Positions 25,218 through 34,746 of a DNA stretch of 64,000 nucleotides are shown here, in pieces. The stretch covers positions 1 to 64,000 of the forward strand of contig CANLNQ010000010.1 in NCBI GenBank assembly GCA_947492525.1, written 5' to 3'. A program made the position numbers and the translations under genes. Origin of the DNA: an uncultured Granulosicoccus sp. (GTDB lineage Bacteria > Pseudomonadota > Gammaproteobacteria > Granulosicoccales > Granulosicoccaceae). Under the pieces are notes generated by a model. It was not told the DNA's origin. It worked only from the letters and a program-made list of their open reading frames with translations, and made no database searches. Each line of letters begins with the position of its first letter. Position 1 is the first letter of the stretch.

Positions 25218-26870
25218 TTACCCCAGCGGAGGCATCAGCGCACACTGCTCCCGATCCAGGTTGTCCTGCCAGTAGGTGTTGACCAGTTCGCAGCCGTTGA
25301 CATCCCAGCGCCGTATTTCGGAGACCGTCACGCCATCCACGGTGGATACCAACTGATAGGTCTCCGGGTTGCCGGTACCGGCCAGCACTTCAAGCGAGTT
25401 GCCCGCTTCATCGACAATGCGCAGGCTGCCACTGTCGAACCAGGGGGCCGCTTCACCATTGCCATCGAACACGGCATTGACTGCCAGCGACTGCCCATCA
25501 GTCCAGCTTGCACTGACGGTGAATGCGGCGTTCAGCCGATTGAAGGCATGCTGCCCCGTGTTGCCATCAAAGCGATTGAACCGGAAATCCCAGTCGCGCA
25601 CCGACACTTCGAGTTCACCGTCGCTGTATTCGTATTCACCGTTCTCGATGCGCAGGTAGCGGCGCACATTGTAGCGATCGCTGTCGCCGATCTGGTTCCG
25701 CATCGTGTGATCGTTGATTGACGAGGCCGTCATGGTCTCCCGGATATCGCCCTGTTCAACAACCAGCGCATCGTATGCACCCGCGTAGCCGGTCCAGGTG
25801 TTGCGGCCATAGACGAATCCATCGTAGCGGTTGGTGTAGCTGCCGAGGCCCGATACGAAGCGATAGCCCGGAATCCGGCAATCCGCCATGTCGAAGTCGT
25901 GCTGGTAATAGGTGTGATAACGAAGGATCACACGGTGCTCGACACTGCCACCGCCGCCACATTCGCGCAGGTACAGGATGTTCGAATCGTAGAATTCACT
26001 CTCTCCTTCGAGCACCTCTTCGGAGGTGTAGTTATCCTCGTAGGAGCTGTTCAGAAAACGCAGGCTGCTTTGATGCTCGGTCAGGCCATTGCTGCGCATC
26101 AGCTCGGTAAGCTGCTGAAGCAGATCACTGGCGCGATCAAGCGAGAGCAAGGCATCGTCGGTGTCCGGATCGGTGTCAGGATCCGTATCGGGCGGATCGA
26201 TCTCGTCTCCACCGCTGCCCATGTCATCGCCGCCAGCGGCCAGCGTCAAGGTGGTTTGCGCCGATTGTGCACCGGCTGCGTCGCGCGCCACCAGCGCCAC
26301 CGCCAGCTCACCCGAGCCATCATGAAAGGGCGTCTCGTCACCGATGAAGAAACTGGTGCCATCGGTGCTGCCAGCGACCTCGCCATTGATGGACACGTCA
26401 TACTGGTAGGCCTGCCCCTCGACACGGTCCCAGAAGAGTTCGAAGGCGTGCGTGGAATAGCGGCTGCTGCTCAAGCCCGTGGGGGCCGCGAAATCGGAAG
26501 TCTCGTCGGAAGACTCGAATGGCGGGGTGCCCGAACCGGTATCAATGCTCACACTCACCGGATCCGAGCGCTCCCCGGTACTGCTGATGGCCGTGACGGT
26601 GAAGACATTCTCGACACCGGCCTGAAGGTCTGCCATGAACAGACTCAGCCCATCGCGCGTGTCCACGATCACGCCATCCCGGCTGATTTCGTAGGCGCTC
26701 ACATAGCCGCTGTCTGTGCTTGCCCGATTCCAGAAGAGTTCGGCGGCAGTCTGCGAATAGACGGCATAGCGGAGGTTTGCCGGCGATGTGGTGTCCGCCA
26801 GGGTGTGGGTCGAGAGGAGGATTGCCGTGGCAGAAACAAGGCCGCGAACTGCGAATCCGGTTGTTTTCAT
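25218..26870 (-). CDS. Secreted protein with two fibronectin type III-like domains
   Basis: The 550-residue product begins with a signal peptide (KTTGFAVRGLVSATAILLSTHTLA). Two Fn3-like domains follow (about 28-115 and 130-210), each with ELFWDR or ELFWNR, YEISRDG or YDVSING and a VENVFTVTAIS-like strand. An Asp/Pro linker (DPPDTDPDTDPDTDD) leads to a C-terminal domain of about 300 residues, rich in Tyr, Arg and Asp, that I do not recognise. I start at this ATG because the upstream in-frame ATG would bury the signal peptide. Surface adhesion or glycan binding is possible but not shown. Confidence 0.7.
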   Translation of the reverse strand: MKTTGFAVRGLVSATAILLSTHTLADTTSPANLRYAVYSQTAAELFWNRASTDSGYVSAYEISRDGVIVDTRDGLSLFMADLQAGVENVFTVTAISSTGERSDPVSVSIDTGSGTPPFESSDETSDFAAPTGLSSSRYSTHAFELFWDRVEGQAYQYDVSINGEVAGSTDGTSFFIGDETPFHDGSGELAVALVARDAAGAQSAQTTLTLAAGGDDMGSGGDEIDPPDTDPDTDPDTDDALLSLDRASDLLQQLTELMRSNGLTEHQSSLRFLNSSYEDNYTSEEVLEGESEFYDSNILYLRECGGGGSVEHRVILRYHTYYQHDFDMADCRIPGYRFVSGLGSYTNRYDGFVYGRNTWTGYAGAYDALVVEQGDIRETMTASSINDHTMRNQIGDSDRYNVRRYLRIENGEYEYSDGELEVSVRDWDFRFNRFDGNTGQHAFNRLNAAFTVSASWTDGQSLAVNAVFDGNGEAAPWFDSGSLRIVDEAGNSLEVLAGTGNPETYQLVSTVDGVTVSEIRRWDVNGCELVNTYWQDNLDREQCALMPPLG

Positions 26871-27436
26871 TCTTGTACGCTCGCTCTGTGGTGAAAAGAA
26901 ATCCTTTGGCCAGAGAGTAACGCAAGAAGCATGATAATTCCGCGTCAGAAAACACATTGGCGACTTGCCCGCGGTGGGTCGGCAGACACCCGCGAAAGGG
27001 AAATCAGATTGACGTAGGGGTTTGAAAACAAAGGGGGATTTCCTGCCCGAGCCTTGTTGGCATCAGCGGATCTGATGGGCGGCGGCGAGCGCTGCGGGTA
27101 TTTTTACCAGAGTTGTCATATGCCAGGTGGACGCGCCTGAGCGCTGTCGATGCAGGGCCTGGATGGACAGTGCCAAGGCACGGCGAGTGGTTTGGGTGCG
27201 CTGCCCACTGGATGACCCGAGTCAGCTCTCACGGGGCCGTGCCAGGGTCGCTTTCGAGCGCATGTCTTGTGAATGTGGGCACACTCCCCTGTCGCCATGC
27301 GGTATTCAGTGCCTCCTGTGCGCTGCGTAGCGCCCCGAAGCTACGCCTGCACCGGCCTGATACGGTAAGCTTCGCAGCCTGCCAATACGCAATTTGTTAT
27401 CACGTGATCAGTCCGGAACAACGTGTGCGCGCCATC
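26871..27436. other. Divergent promoter region without a gene
   Basis: It lies between the Fn3 protein gene and argS. The argS frame is open upstream from 27113, but the translation there is rich in Cys, Arg and Ser and unlike any ArgS. No repeat or regulatory RNA was recognised. Confidence 0.4.
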
Positions 27437-29167
27437 ATGAGCGACGCCTTCACCCAAGTGGCCAGAAATATCGGCTCCGACCCGGCCGCCGCGCCCGTCG
27501 ATCCGGTGCTGCAGGCCAGTCGTCACGCCGACTTTCAGGCCAATGCCGCCATGGCCATGGCCAAGGCACTGAAGAAGAACCCGCGTGAGATCGCGGCCGA
27601 TGTCATGGACGTAGTGCAGACCGATGAGTTGATCGACAAGCTCGACGTCGCCGGCCCCGGCTTCATCAACATCACGCTGGCCCCCGGTGCGCTGGGCGGC
27701 ATGCTGGAAGAACAGCGCGCCGATGCCCTGCTGGGGTACGAACCACCGGCAAAGCAGACCATCGTCATCGATTACTCGGCCCCCAATGTGGCCAAGGAGA
27801 TGCACGTGGGACATCTGCGCTCCACCATCATCGGTGATGCCTGTGTGCGTCTGCTGGAATGGCAGGGCCATGAGGTACTGCGCCGCAACCATCTGGGCGA
27901 CTGGGGCACACCGTTCGGCATGCTCATCGAGCACCTGCTGGATTTGGGAGAAACCGAAGCCACGCAGGAGCTCTCGCAAGGGGACCTGAACGGCTTCTAC
28001 CGCGCCGCCCGGCAGAAGTTCGAGGCATCCGAGGAATTCCAGACCCGCGCCCGCAATCGCGTGGTCTCCCTGCAATCGGGTGATGCCGAAACCCTGCGCC
28101 TGTGGAAGCTGCTGATCGAGCAATCCCAGAAGTACTTCATGCAGGTGTACGGACAGCTGGAAGTGCGCCTCGATGGCTCGGAATTCGTGGGCGAGAGTGC
28201 CTACAACGATGAACTGGCCCCCACCCTGGAAGAGCTGCGTCAGCTGGGCCTGATCCAGACCAGCGATGGCGCCGAGTGTCTGTTCCCGCCCGGCTTCAGT
28301 AATCGTGATGGCGAGCCCCTGCCCCTGATCGTGCGCAAGCGCGATGGGGGCTATGGCTACGCTGCAACCGATCTGGCCGCCCTGCGCCAACGCACCCAGG
28401 CGCTGCACGCCGATCGCCTGCTGTACGTCGTGGGCTCTCCCCAGTCACAACACCTGGAGATGGTGTACGAGGCCGGACGCATGGCCGGTTGGTTGAAGCC
28501 GCCCGCCACCGCCGAGCACATTGCCTTCGGCTCGGTACTGGGCGCTGATGGCAAGATGTTCAAGAGCCGCACCGGCGACACCATTCGTCTGTCGGACCTG
28601 GTGAACGAAGCCATCGAGCGCGCCGCGGCAACCATCGACGAAAAGAACCCGGAGCTCTCCACCGAGGAACGTGCGCAAGTGGCGCAGATGGTCGGTATCG
28701 GGGCGGTCAAGTACGCGGATCTGTCCAGTGAACGCACCCGCGACTATGTTTTCGATTTCGATCGCATGCTGGCGCTGGAAGGCAACACCGCCCCGTATAT
28801 GCAGTATGCACATGCCCGGGTACAGTCCATCGTGCGCCGCGCCATGGCCAGCCACGGCATCACTGCCGACGAGATCGATCAGGCTGCGATGATCATCGCG
28901 GACGACGCTGAGAAGGCGCTGGCCATGCAACTGCTGCGCTTTGCCACCGTCATCGGCGATGTCAGTGATTCCCTGCTGTTCCATCGCCTGGCAAGCTATC
29001 TGTTCGATCTGGCCACCGCCTACTCCAGCTTCTACAACTCCTGCCCCGTGGTGGACGCCCCGGATGCAGAAACACGCCTGAGCCGTCTGGCCTTGTGTCG
29101 CCTCACTGCGCGTACGCTGGAGACCGGCCTGTCATTGCTGGGGATACGGGCGCCTGAGAGGATGTAG
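27437..29167 (+). CDS. argS: Arginyl-tRNA synthetase
   Basis: The 576-residue class I synthetase charges tRNA-Arg. Visible are the Add1 domain (ADFQANAAMAMAKALKKN, about 33-50), the HIGH-type motif in SAPNVAKEMHVGHLRSTIIG, a catalytic core with NHLGDWGTPFGMLI, the loop GKMFKSRTGDTIRL, and the anticodon-binding helices ending LETGLSLLGIRAPERM, as in E. coli ArgS. The start is uncertain: a GTG at 27404 would add 11 residues and gives a length closer to some family members. Neither start has a strong ribosome site. Confidence 0.95.
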   Translation: MSDAFTQVARNIGSDPAAAPVDPVLQASRHADFQANAAMAMAKALKKNPREIAADVMDVVQTDELIDKLDVAGPGFINITLAPGALGGMLEEQRADALLGYEPPAKQTIVIDYSAPNVAKEMHVGHLRSTIIGDACVRLLEWQGHEVLRRNHLGDWGTPFGMLIEHLLDLGETEATQELSQGDLNGFYRAARQKFEASEEFQTRARNRVVSLQSGDAETLRLWKLLIEQSQKYFMQVYGQLEVRLDGSEFVGESAYNDELAPTLEELRQLGLIQTSDGAECLFPPGFSNRDGEPLPLIVRKRDGGYGYAATDLAALRQRTQALHADRLLYVVGSPQSQHLEMVYEAGRMAGWLKPPATAEHIAFGSVLGADGKMFKSRTGDTIRLSDLVNEAIERAAATIDEKNPELSTEERAQVAQMVGIGAVKYADLSSERTRDYVFDFDRMLALEGNTAPYMQYAHARVQSIVRRAMASHGITADEIDQAAMIIADDAEKALAMQLLRFATVIGDVSDSLLFHRLASYLFDLATAYSSFYNSCPVVDAPDAETRLSRLALCRLTARTLETGLSLLGIRAPERM

Positions 29168-29175
29168 TTCGTGTT

Positions 29176-29198
29176 CATCGGGCCAGCCGGGCCCGATG
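29176..29198 (+). terminator. Hairpin after argS
   Basis: CATCGGGCC and GGCCCGATG form a 9-bp stem with a 5-nt loop, eight bases after the argS stop. It is GC-rich but has no T-run. Confidence 0.5.
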
Positions 29199-29306
29199 AC
29201 ACCGCAGCGAAAGACGACGCGCCGCTCCTGTGCGATACGAATCTGACGAAAGACGACGCCCTGCGTTTGTGCAGGGTGTTCGACGCCCCTGCGCTACGCC
29301 CCTGCG

Positions 29307-29552
29307 CTACGCGCCTGTTTTCGTGATCACATGCCCCAGCAGGTGCGAACCCAGGGTATAGCGCGGCCCGGCCTTCCACTGAGACTCGGCAAGCAACGCA
29401 CCCACCTGTTCGCGGCTGACATGCTTGCGGTGTGAAGGATTCGTGTGCGTGACCAGCATGACCCGCTCTTCATCGCCGGCGTGTTTCGACAACCAGACCG
29501 CCAGCTCCCGCTCGGAGGCGATGGTGATTCGCTTGAGATCAGGCATTCCCAT
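29307..29552 (-). CDS. Conserved small protein of unknown function
   Basis: The 81-residue protein starts MGMPDLKRITIASERELAVW and ends LGSHLLGHVITKTGA. Its mixed alpha/beta pattern, without signal or membrane segment, and its frame codon use look genuine. I have an impression of similar short proteins in other proteobacteria but cannot name a family. A longer in-frame extension upstream is poor in coding character. Two copies of a 13-bp direct repeat (29285-29310) run into its 3' end. Confidence 0.55.
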   Translation of the reverse strand: MGMPDLKRITIASERELAVWLSKHAGDEERVMLVTHTNPSHRKHVSREQVGALLAESQWKAGPRYTLGSHLLGHVITKTGA

Positions 29553-29843
29553 TGGTGCGTTCTCCTCGGATGCGTTAATCGTCGACACAATGCCTGCAAA
29601 GCACAAGACGTTCGTTTTGCAGTACCTGTGCGCTAGGCATGGGTGGCCTCCTCGGTTTATCATGGCTCGATGACAGGACTGTCTCGCTACGGCAGATGGC
29701 AGCGGGCAGCGCTTCCACAAGGTATCAGTTGTTGCGCGGTTTCTCCTGCGGCAATGCGCCATTGCCAGTGCGTGCTGCGTCGCATCGCGTCAAGATGAGC
29801 AGCACATGAACAGCAACATTGCAGACATCACCGGGAGTGTTGG

Positions 29844-30212
29844 ATGATACCGGGCGCCGCGATTCTCTATGCCGTAATTTGTACCGGGGTCATCGCTTTT
29901 CAGTTCTGTCTGATCGCCGGCGCACCCTGGGGGCGTCTGACGCAAGGTGGACAGCACGCGGGCGCCCTGCCCGCGTCCGGCAGAGTGATCGCAGCCATCT
30001 CGGTTCCATTGCTGGTGTTCATGGCAGCATCCACCCTGTCAGCGGCAGACATCGGTTTGAACTGGCCACGCTGGACGAGCTGGACCGCGCTGGGCATCCA
30101 GTCGCTTTCCACCCTGCTCAACTGGATCACGCCTTCACGCCCCGAGCGTTTGTTGTGGGCGCCCGTGACGAGCGTGATGCTGGCTCTGGTCCTTCTGGTC
30201 AACTTCGCCTGA
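29844..30212 (+). CDS. Small integral membrane protein
   Basis: The 122-residue protein has a strongly hydrophobic N-terminal helix (ILYAVICTGVIAFQFCLIAG), a second at about 48-68 (VIAAISVPLLVFMAASTLSA) and a C-terminal one (VTSVMLALVLLVNFA). A weaker segment contains WTSWTALGIQSLSTLLNWI. Three or four membrane spans are expected in the inner membrane. No family is recognised. Confidence 0.65.
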   Translation: MIPGAAILYAVICTGVIAFQFCLIAGAPWGRLTQGGQHAGALPASGRVIAAISVPLLVFMAASTLSAADIGLNWPRWTSWTALGIQSLSTLLNWITPSRPERLLWAPVTSVMLALVLLVNFA

Positions 30213-30300
30213 GCTCGGACGCACTCTCCCTGAAACACGCGGCCGCAAGGGCTTGCCAGGACGACGGGCGAATACCCCGCATCAATCGAGGATCACGGCT

Positions 30301-30471
30301 GTGTCAGCCGTGTCAGCCGTGTCAGCCGTGTCAGCCGTGTCAGCCATTTCAGCCATTTCAGCCATTTCAGCCATTTCAGCCATTTCAGCCATTTCAGCCA
30401 TTTCAGCCATTTCAGCCATCTCAGCCATCTCAGCCATCTCAGCCATTTCAGCCATTTCAGCCATCTCAGCC
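30301..30471. repeat. 9-bp minisatellite, 19 units
   Basis: Nineteen perfect-length units of NNNTCAGCC follow each other: five GTGTCAGCC, eight ATTTCAGCC, three ATCTCAGCC, two ATTTCAGCC and one ATCTCAGCC. Blocks of identical variants show recent slippage or unequal exchange. Because the unit is a multiple of three, several frames stay open through it, but the resulting QPC/QPF, SAV/SAI or MAE peptides have no start context. It lies between the membrane protein and the Rho_N-like gene. Confidence 0.95.
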
Positions 30472-30562
30472 GTTAAAGTCTGTCATTCATACCAAGCCCG
30501 CGATCCCGCCGATGTATCTGGTAGTTTCATGATCAATATTCATCGAGTCGGGGAGGCCCTTC

Positions 30563-30799
30563 ATGGCTGACAGCATCAAGAATGAAGACACCTATCAGGC
30601 ACTGCGTGAGGACGGCGCATCGAAGCAGAAAGCGGCGGCCATCGCCAATGCGCAGGAAAACGGTTCCGTGAACCACGATTCACGCCCGTATGAGGAACGT
30701 ACCGTCGACGAGTTGCATGAGCTCGCACGAGAGCGCGACATCGATGGGCGCTCCACGATGAACAAGTCCGAGTTGATCGAAGCCCTGCGCGAAGACTGA
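30563..30799 (+). CDS. Small Rho N-terminal/SAP-like domain protein
   Basis: The 78-residue hydrophilic protein has an N-terminal helix (KNEDTYQALREDGASKQKAA) typical of small stress-associated proteins. A C-terminal Rho_N/SAP-like helix-extended loop-helix follows (RTVDELHELARERDIDGRST, then MNKSELIEALRED). This module often binds nucleic acid. GGGGAGG lies upstream of the ATG. The role is unknown, possibly nucleic-acid association under stress. Confidence 0.8.
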   Translation: MADSIKNEDTYQALREDGASKQKAAAIANAQENGSVNHDSRPYEERTVDELHELARERDIDGRSTMNKSELIEALRED

Positions 30800-31216
30800 T
30801 TGAACGAAGATCAATGGCGGTAAGCGTGCCTCGCAGTTCTGTCAGCGTGATCACCTCGCCATTCCGAGGATTCCTGTGACTCCTGCGCTGGCGATCCTCC
30901 GTTAGTGCGGATCCGGATGCCCCCGGTTTCACCGTGATCGTGCTACGAGCAGGCTTCTTGAGCGGTGGCACACGTTCATCCGCGCTAGCCCAGGCAGCGG
31001 CGGCGCGGAAATCCCATGCAAATGGTGCTGTCCGTGTACTGTATGACATCGCCGGGCACTGATGACTCCGTCCTCAAAGGACGCGCTGATACAGACCAGG
31101 CCGAAAAAAAGTAACAGGTTGTATTCATCCCGCTGGCTGCTTTGTCGATATATTGGTGTGCTGAACGTTGGTTCCGCCGCCTTTGTGCGTGGCTGCCATT
31201 TGGGAACAGGATACTC
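30800..31216. other. Intergenic region before the substrate-binding protein gene
   Basis: No supported gene, repeat or strong hairpin. It must carry the promoter of the sensory pair downstream. Confidence 0.35.
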
Positions 31217-32284
31217 ATGAACAGTCCGAAAGCCCTGACTACCTGTCGAGTTGCGCTGCTGAGTGCCGCGTTTTTGCTGGCAACCGGGACTATCCGGTCG
31301 GAGGCAGTTCACTCGGCCGATCGTGTTGAGCCGTACCGCATTCTGCACGTCATGAGTTACCACGGTAGCTGGCAATGGAACATCGATCAGTACCGAGGAT
31401 TCCGCGATGCGCTGAAAGATCTGCCTGTGGAATATGAAGTCATGGAAATGGACACCAAACGTCGATCCACGCCACAGGCCATCGAGGATTCGGCGGGTGC
31501 CGCGCAGGCAATGATCGAAGCGTGGCAGCCGGATCTGCTCTACACCAACGATGATCATGCCCAACAGCATGTTGCCAGCCGATACGCGGGCGACGAATTG
31601 CCCATCGTGTTCAGTGGCGTGAATGCAGAGCCGGCAAACTACGGTTTTACCGGAGATAACAACGTGACCGGTATTCGAGAGGTGGAACACTCTCTGCAAA
31701 CGATCAGGCTGCTGCAGGGGATCGTTCCCGACGTGAGCAAGATCGCATTGATCGTGGATGAGGGGCCCACCTGGCCCGGTACGGTTGAACGTGTTCGACA
31801 GAATCTGGCCTCCGCACCGGATATCGAGCTCATGGCCGTTCACACCATCAGTACCTTCGAGGAATACAAGCACGTCGTTGAGCACTATCAGGGCAAGATC
31901 GATGCGCTGGGCATACTCGGCGTGTTCACCTTCACCGATGCCTACGGCGACAAGGTGGCGTACGAGGATGTGCTGCGCTGGACAGCCGAAAACAGCATGA
32001 TTCCCGATTTCAGTTTCTGGGGCGATCGCATCGAGCTGGGCACCCTGGTGGCCATGCGCGTTTCCGGCTACGAGCAGGGGCTCGCTGCTGGCCGACAGGC
32101 AAGAGCCATTCTGCTCGACGGCAAGCATCCGTCCGAGTTGCCGATGGAGGCCACCATGCGGGGTGATCCGACCATCAGCCTGGCTCGCGCCAGAGCGTTG
32201 GGTCTGAAGGTGCCGTCATCCTTGCTGCTCAATTCAGACGTGAAAACCAGCTATCGCTGGGAGCACGTGCAGGCCGAACGCTGA
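31217..32284 (+). CDS. Periplasmic substrate-binding protein, ABC_sub_bind family
   Basis: The 355-residue product has a signal peptide (CRVALLSAAFLLATGTIRSEA) and the two-lobe layout of PF04392-type binding proteins. RILHVMSYHGSWQWNIDQY opens lobe 1, and LLYTNDDHAQQHVA and LPIVFSGVNAEPANYGF form the ligand cleft region. LIVDEGPTWPG starts lobe 2 and GTLVAMRVSGYEQGLAAGRQA lies near the end. No ABC permease or ATPase is adjacent. Instead, a membrane GGDEF/EAL protein follows after 53 bp, so it probably delivers a ligand signal to that receptor. AGGA lies six bases before the ATG. Confidence 0.85.
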   Translation: MNSPKALTTCRVALLSAAFLLATGTIRSEAVHSADRVEPYRILHVMSYHGSWQWNIDQYRGFRDALKDLPVEYEVMEMDTKRRSTPQAIEDSAGAAQAMIEAWQPDLLYTNDDHAQQHVASRYAGDELPIVFSGVNAEPANYGFTGDNNVTGIREVEHSLQTIRLLQGIVPDVSKIALIVDEGPTWPGTVERVRQNLASAPDIELMAVHTISTFEEYKHVVEHYQGKIDALGILGVFTFTDAYGDKVAYEDVLRWTAENSMIPDFSFWGDRIELGTLVAMRVSGYEQGLAAGRQARAILLDGKHPSELPMEATMRGDPTISLARARALGLKVPSSLLLNSDVKTSYRWEHVQAER

Positions 32285-32337
32285 TTCTGCGAAAAATCAC
32301 CAGCGCCGGCCACACGCTCAGCCGGCGCACTCGCGGA

Positions 32338-34617
32338 ATGAGCGTATTCGCTGTACTGCATCCGTCATCCAGGGATCAGGGCATGGGACTTTCACGACTG
32401 CACTCATCGGTACGCACACGTATTCTCGTGGTGGTGGGTGCTGTGGTTGTCGTGACCGTGCTGCTGGTCACCATGCTCGGCGCACGGAGCTTCGAACAGC
32501 ACTACACCGCCGCGTTGCAAGCCCAGGGCACAGCCGTGGGCAGAATTCTGGCCTCGCAACTGGAACAATTGCTCAGGCTTGGCATTCCTGCCGAGGAGCT
32601 GGTCGGCTTCGACCAGCAATGCCAGGACGCGGTGGACTCCTATGACGATGTGGTCTATGCCATGGTGCTCTCAGACAATGGAGACGTGCTGTTCAAGGAC
32701 AACCATGTCGAGATCGCTGCGACCGTCGAGGACCGGCTCCTGCTCGAGGCTGTCGCAAGTGGTCGGGAACACGTACTGCACGAACTGGAAGGCAAGGTCT
32801 CGACACTGGACGTGCTGGTGCCCGTCAGCTCCCATCAGGGTTCTCATGTCATCGCCGTGAGGATCGGAATCAATCACGATGCCATCACACTGAAGACGAG
32901 TCTCATCATCCGCAATTCGGCCATCACCGGTCTGATCGCTGTGATGGTCGCCGTGATGTTCCTGATGTTCTTCCTCGGCCGGGCGATCATCCGCCCGCTG
33001 AGCCAGATAGACCGCGCCATGGGGAATATTGCGCTGGACACGGCCGAGCGCATTTCACTGTCCTCGAACGATGAATTCGGAACAATAGCACGAACCTACA
33101 ATCACATGCTCGATGCCTTGTCCCAATCACGCGAGGAACTGAAGGCCTACACCGCAGAGCTGGAAAGCAAGGTTGCCGAGCGCACTGCGGAACTGACGGT
33201 GGTCAATGAACGACTGAGCCAGGATATCGAGGTTCGCAAGCAAACCGAGGAACGTCTGGAGGTGCTGGTGTATACCGATACGCTCACCGGTTTGCCGAAT
33301 CGTGACTATGTCACGCAACTGATCGACAGGAAGTCGCGCACAGACGATCCCTTTGCCGTCGTGTTCGTGGATGTCGATCGATTCAAGTACGTGAACGACA
33401 CATTCGGCCATGCCGCTGGAGACGAACTACTGATCGAGATCGCCAGTCGTCTTACAGGCGTAACTCGAAACAGCGATGTGGTGGCCCGACTCGGCGGTGA
33501 TGAGTTCGTCTTCGTACTCGATGGGATCGATATCCAGGAAACCGCCAACGCGGTTGCCGACAAGATCATTGCGCAACTGTCCCGGCCGATTCTGCTGAAC
33601 GATCTGGAACTGATAGTGACCAGTAGCCTCGGTATTGCCCTGTATCCTGTTCACGGGGACAACGGTGAGGCGCTGCTGCAGCACGCCGATTCGGCGATGT
33701 ATCGTGCGAAGTCCCTCGGTCGAAATCGGGCAGCCGTCTACACCCCGGACCTGACAGAGGAGTCCGAAATCCGATTGACGCTGGAGAGTGAACTGCGCCA
33801 GGCACTCGATAATGGTGGCCTGACGATCCATTATCAGCCTCGCATCTGCCTCGCCTCACACCGGATCGCCAGTGTCGAGGCGCTGATCCGCTGGCCTCAT
33901 CCGAAGCTGGGAATGATTCCGCCTGATCAGTTTCTGCCGATTGCCAATGAGACCGATCTGATCGTCGACATCGGCAACTGGGTCATGCAGGAGGCCTGCG
34001 CCGCCCTGGTGCGCATCGATGAACACTGCAAGAGCCGAATCGGCCTGTCGGTCAATGTTGCCGAGCGACAGGTCAAGACCGGCAGTCTGCCCAGTCTGGT
34101 TGCCAGTGCACTGAGCACCTCCGGACTGACGCCGGAACGGCTGGAGATCGAACTGGTCGAGCAATGCGTCATGATCGATGACTTCGTCGCGAAGAACACC
34201 TTCGCGTCGCTGAGGCAGATGCGGGTGAAGCTGGCAATCGATGACTTCGGCGCCGGCTACTCCTCGCTGAACCGACTCAAGCAGGTACCGTTCGACACAC
34301 TGAAAATGGACGGTGTATTCATTCGTGACCTGGACCAACCGGAACATGAGGCAGACAGGGCCGTGGTTGAAACGATCCTGACATTGGGCCGAAAACTGGG
34401 CATATCGGTCGTTGCCGAATGCATCGAGCGCGCCGAACAGGCCCACTACCTGAGCGATCTTGGCTGTGACCAGGGACAAGGCTTTCACTTTGCCAGACCG
34501 CTGACCGAGCAGCAGCTCGTGGAGTATCTGCAGTCCGTGGAAACAAGCGATGTCCATGGCAAGGAGACATCCGCGGAGCATCATGCCACGACCGCGTACC
34601 GACAGTCGACTCTCTGA
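32338..34617 (+). CDS. Membrane receptor with HAMP, GGDEF and EAL domains
   Basis: The 759-residue protein has a membrane helix at about 28-48, a periplasmic sensor (about 50-190), a second helix (about 194-218), HAMP (to about 265), a short coiled coil, GGDEF (386-390 intact in ARLGGDEFVF) and EAL (E514-A-L in VEALIRWPHP). DDFGAGYSSL, LKMDGVFI and VAECIE preserve the metal and catalytic residues of an active phosphodiesterase. Both cyclic-di-GMP synthesis and breakdown are therefore possible. The preceding binding protein likely controls it. An alternative ATG at 32383 has a better purine stretch and would remove 15 residues. Confidence 0.92.
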   Translation: MSVFAVLHPSSRDQGMGLSRLHSSVRTRILVVVGAVVVVTVLLVTMLGARSFEQHYTAALQAQGTAVGRILASQLEQLLRLGIPAEELVGFDQQCQDAVDSYDDVVYAMVLSDNGDVLFKDNHVEIAATVEDRLLLEAVASGREHVLHELEGKVSTLDVLVPVSSHQGSHVIAVRIGINHDAITLKTSLIIRNSAITGLIAVMVAVMFLMFFLGRAIIRPLSQIDRAMGNIALDTAERISLSSNDEFGTIARTYNHMLDALSQSREELKAYTAELESKVAERTAELTVVNERLSQDIEVRKQTEERLEVLVYTDTLTGLPNRDYVTQLIDRKSRTDDPFAVVFVDVDRFKYVNDTFGHAAGDELLIEIASRLTGVTRNSDVVARLGGDEFVFVLDGIDIQETANAVADKIIAQLSRPILLNDLELIVTSSLGIALYPVHGDNGEALLQHADSAMYRAKSLGRNRAAVYTPDLTEESEIRLTLESELRQALDNGGLTIHYQPRICLASHRIASVEALIRWPHPKLGMIPPDQFLPIANETDLIVDIGNWVMQEACAALVRIDEHCKSRIGLSVNVAERQVKTGSLPSLVASALSTSGLTPERLEIELVEQCVMIDDFVAKNTFASLRQMRVKLAIDDFGAGYSSLNRLKQVPFDTLKMDGVFIRDLDQPEHEADRAVVETILTLGRKLGISVVAECIERAEQAHYLSDLGCDQGQGFHFARPLTEQQLVEYLQSVETSDVHGKETSAEHHATTAYRQSTL

Positions 34618-34746
34618 TTCGACCGATCAGGGGCACCCGAGGCAGGATATCCAGGCGTGCCGATCGAGCGGGACCTGCCCTGTAGCCACGACAAATGCTG
34701 GGGTGTCGGTGTCTGGGTGTTCAGGAAGGTGCAAACGTGGCTTTGC

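Noticed and set aside
25899-26894. 331-residue plus-strand frame opposite the Fn3 protein gene
   Set aside because: The opposite strand encodes a signal peptide and two Fn3 domains; this frame has no recognisable domain or ribosome site.
27113-27436. N-terminal extension of ArgS
   Set aside because: The 108 extra residues are Cys/Arg/Ser-rich and absent from ArgS; only the last dozen or so could be real if the GTG at 27404 is used.
27341-28408. 355-residue minus-strand frame opposite argS
   Set aside because: It is the antisense shadow of a highly conserved gene, with typical Gln/Gly/His shadow composition.
30301-30471. CRISPR-like array
   Set aside because: The units are 9 bp, contiguous and without unique spacers; it is a minisatellite.
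30253-30570. Repetitive peptide genes (SAI, QPF or MAE repeats) across the 9-bp array
   Set aside because: They arise because the unit is a multiple of three. None has a ribosome site or non-repetitive coding body.
30929-32128. 399-residue minus-strand frame opposite the substrate-binding protein
   Set aside because: Antisense to a well-supported periplasmic protein; no motifs.
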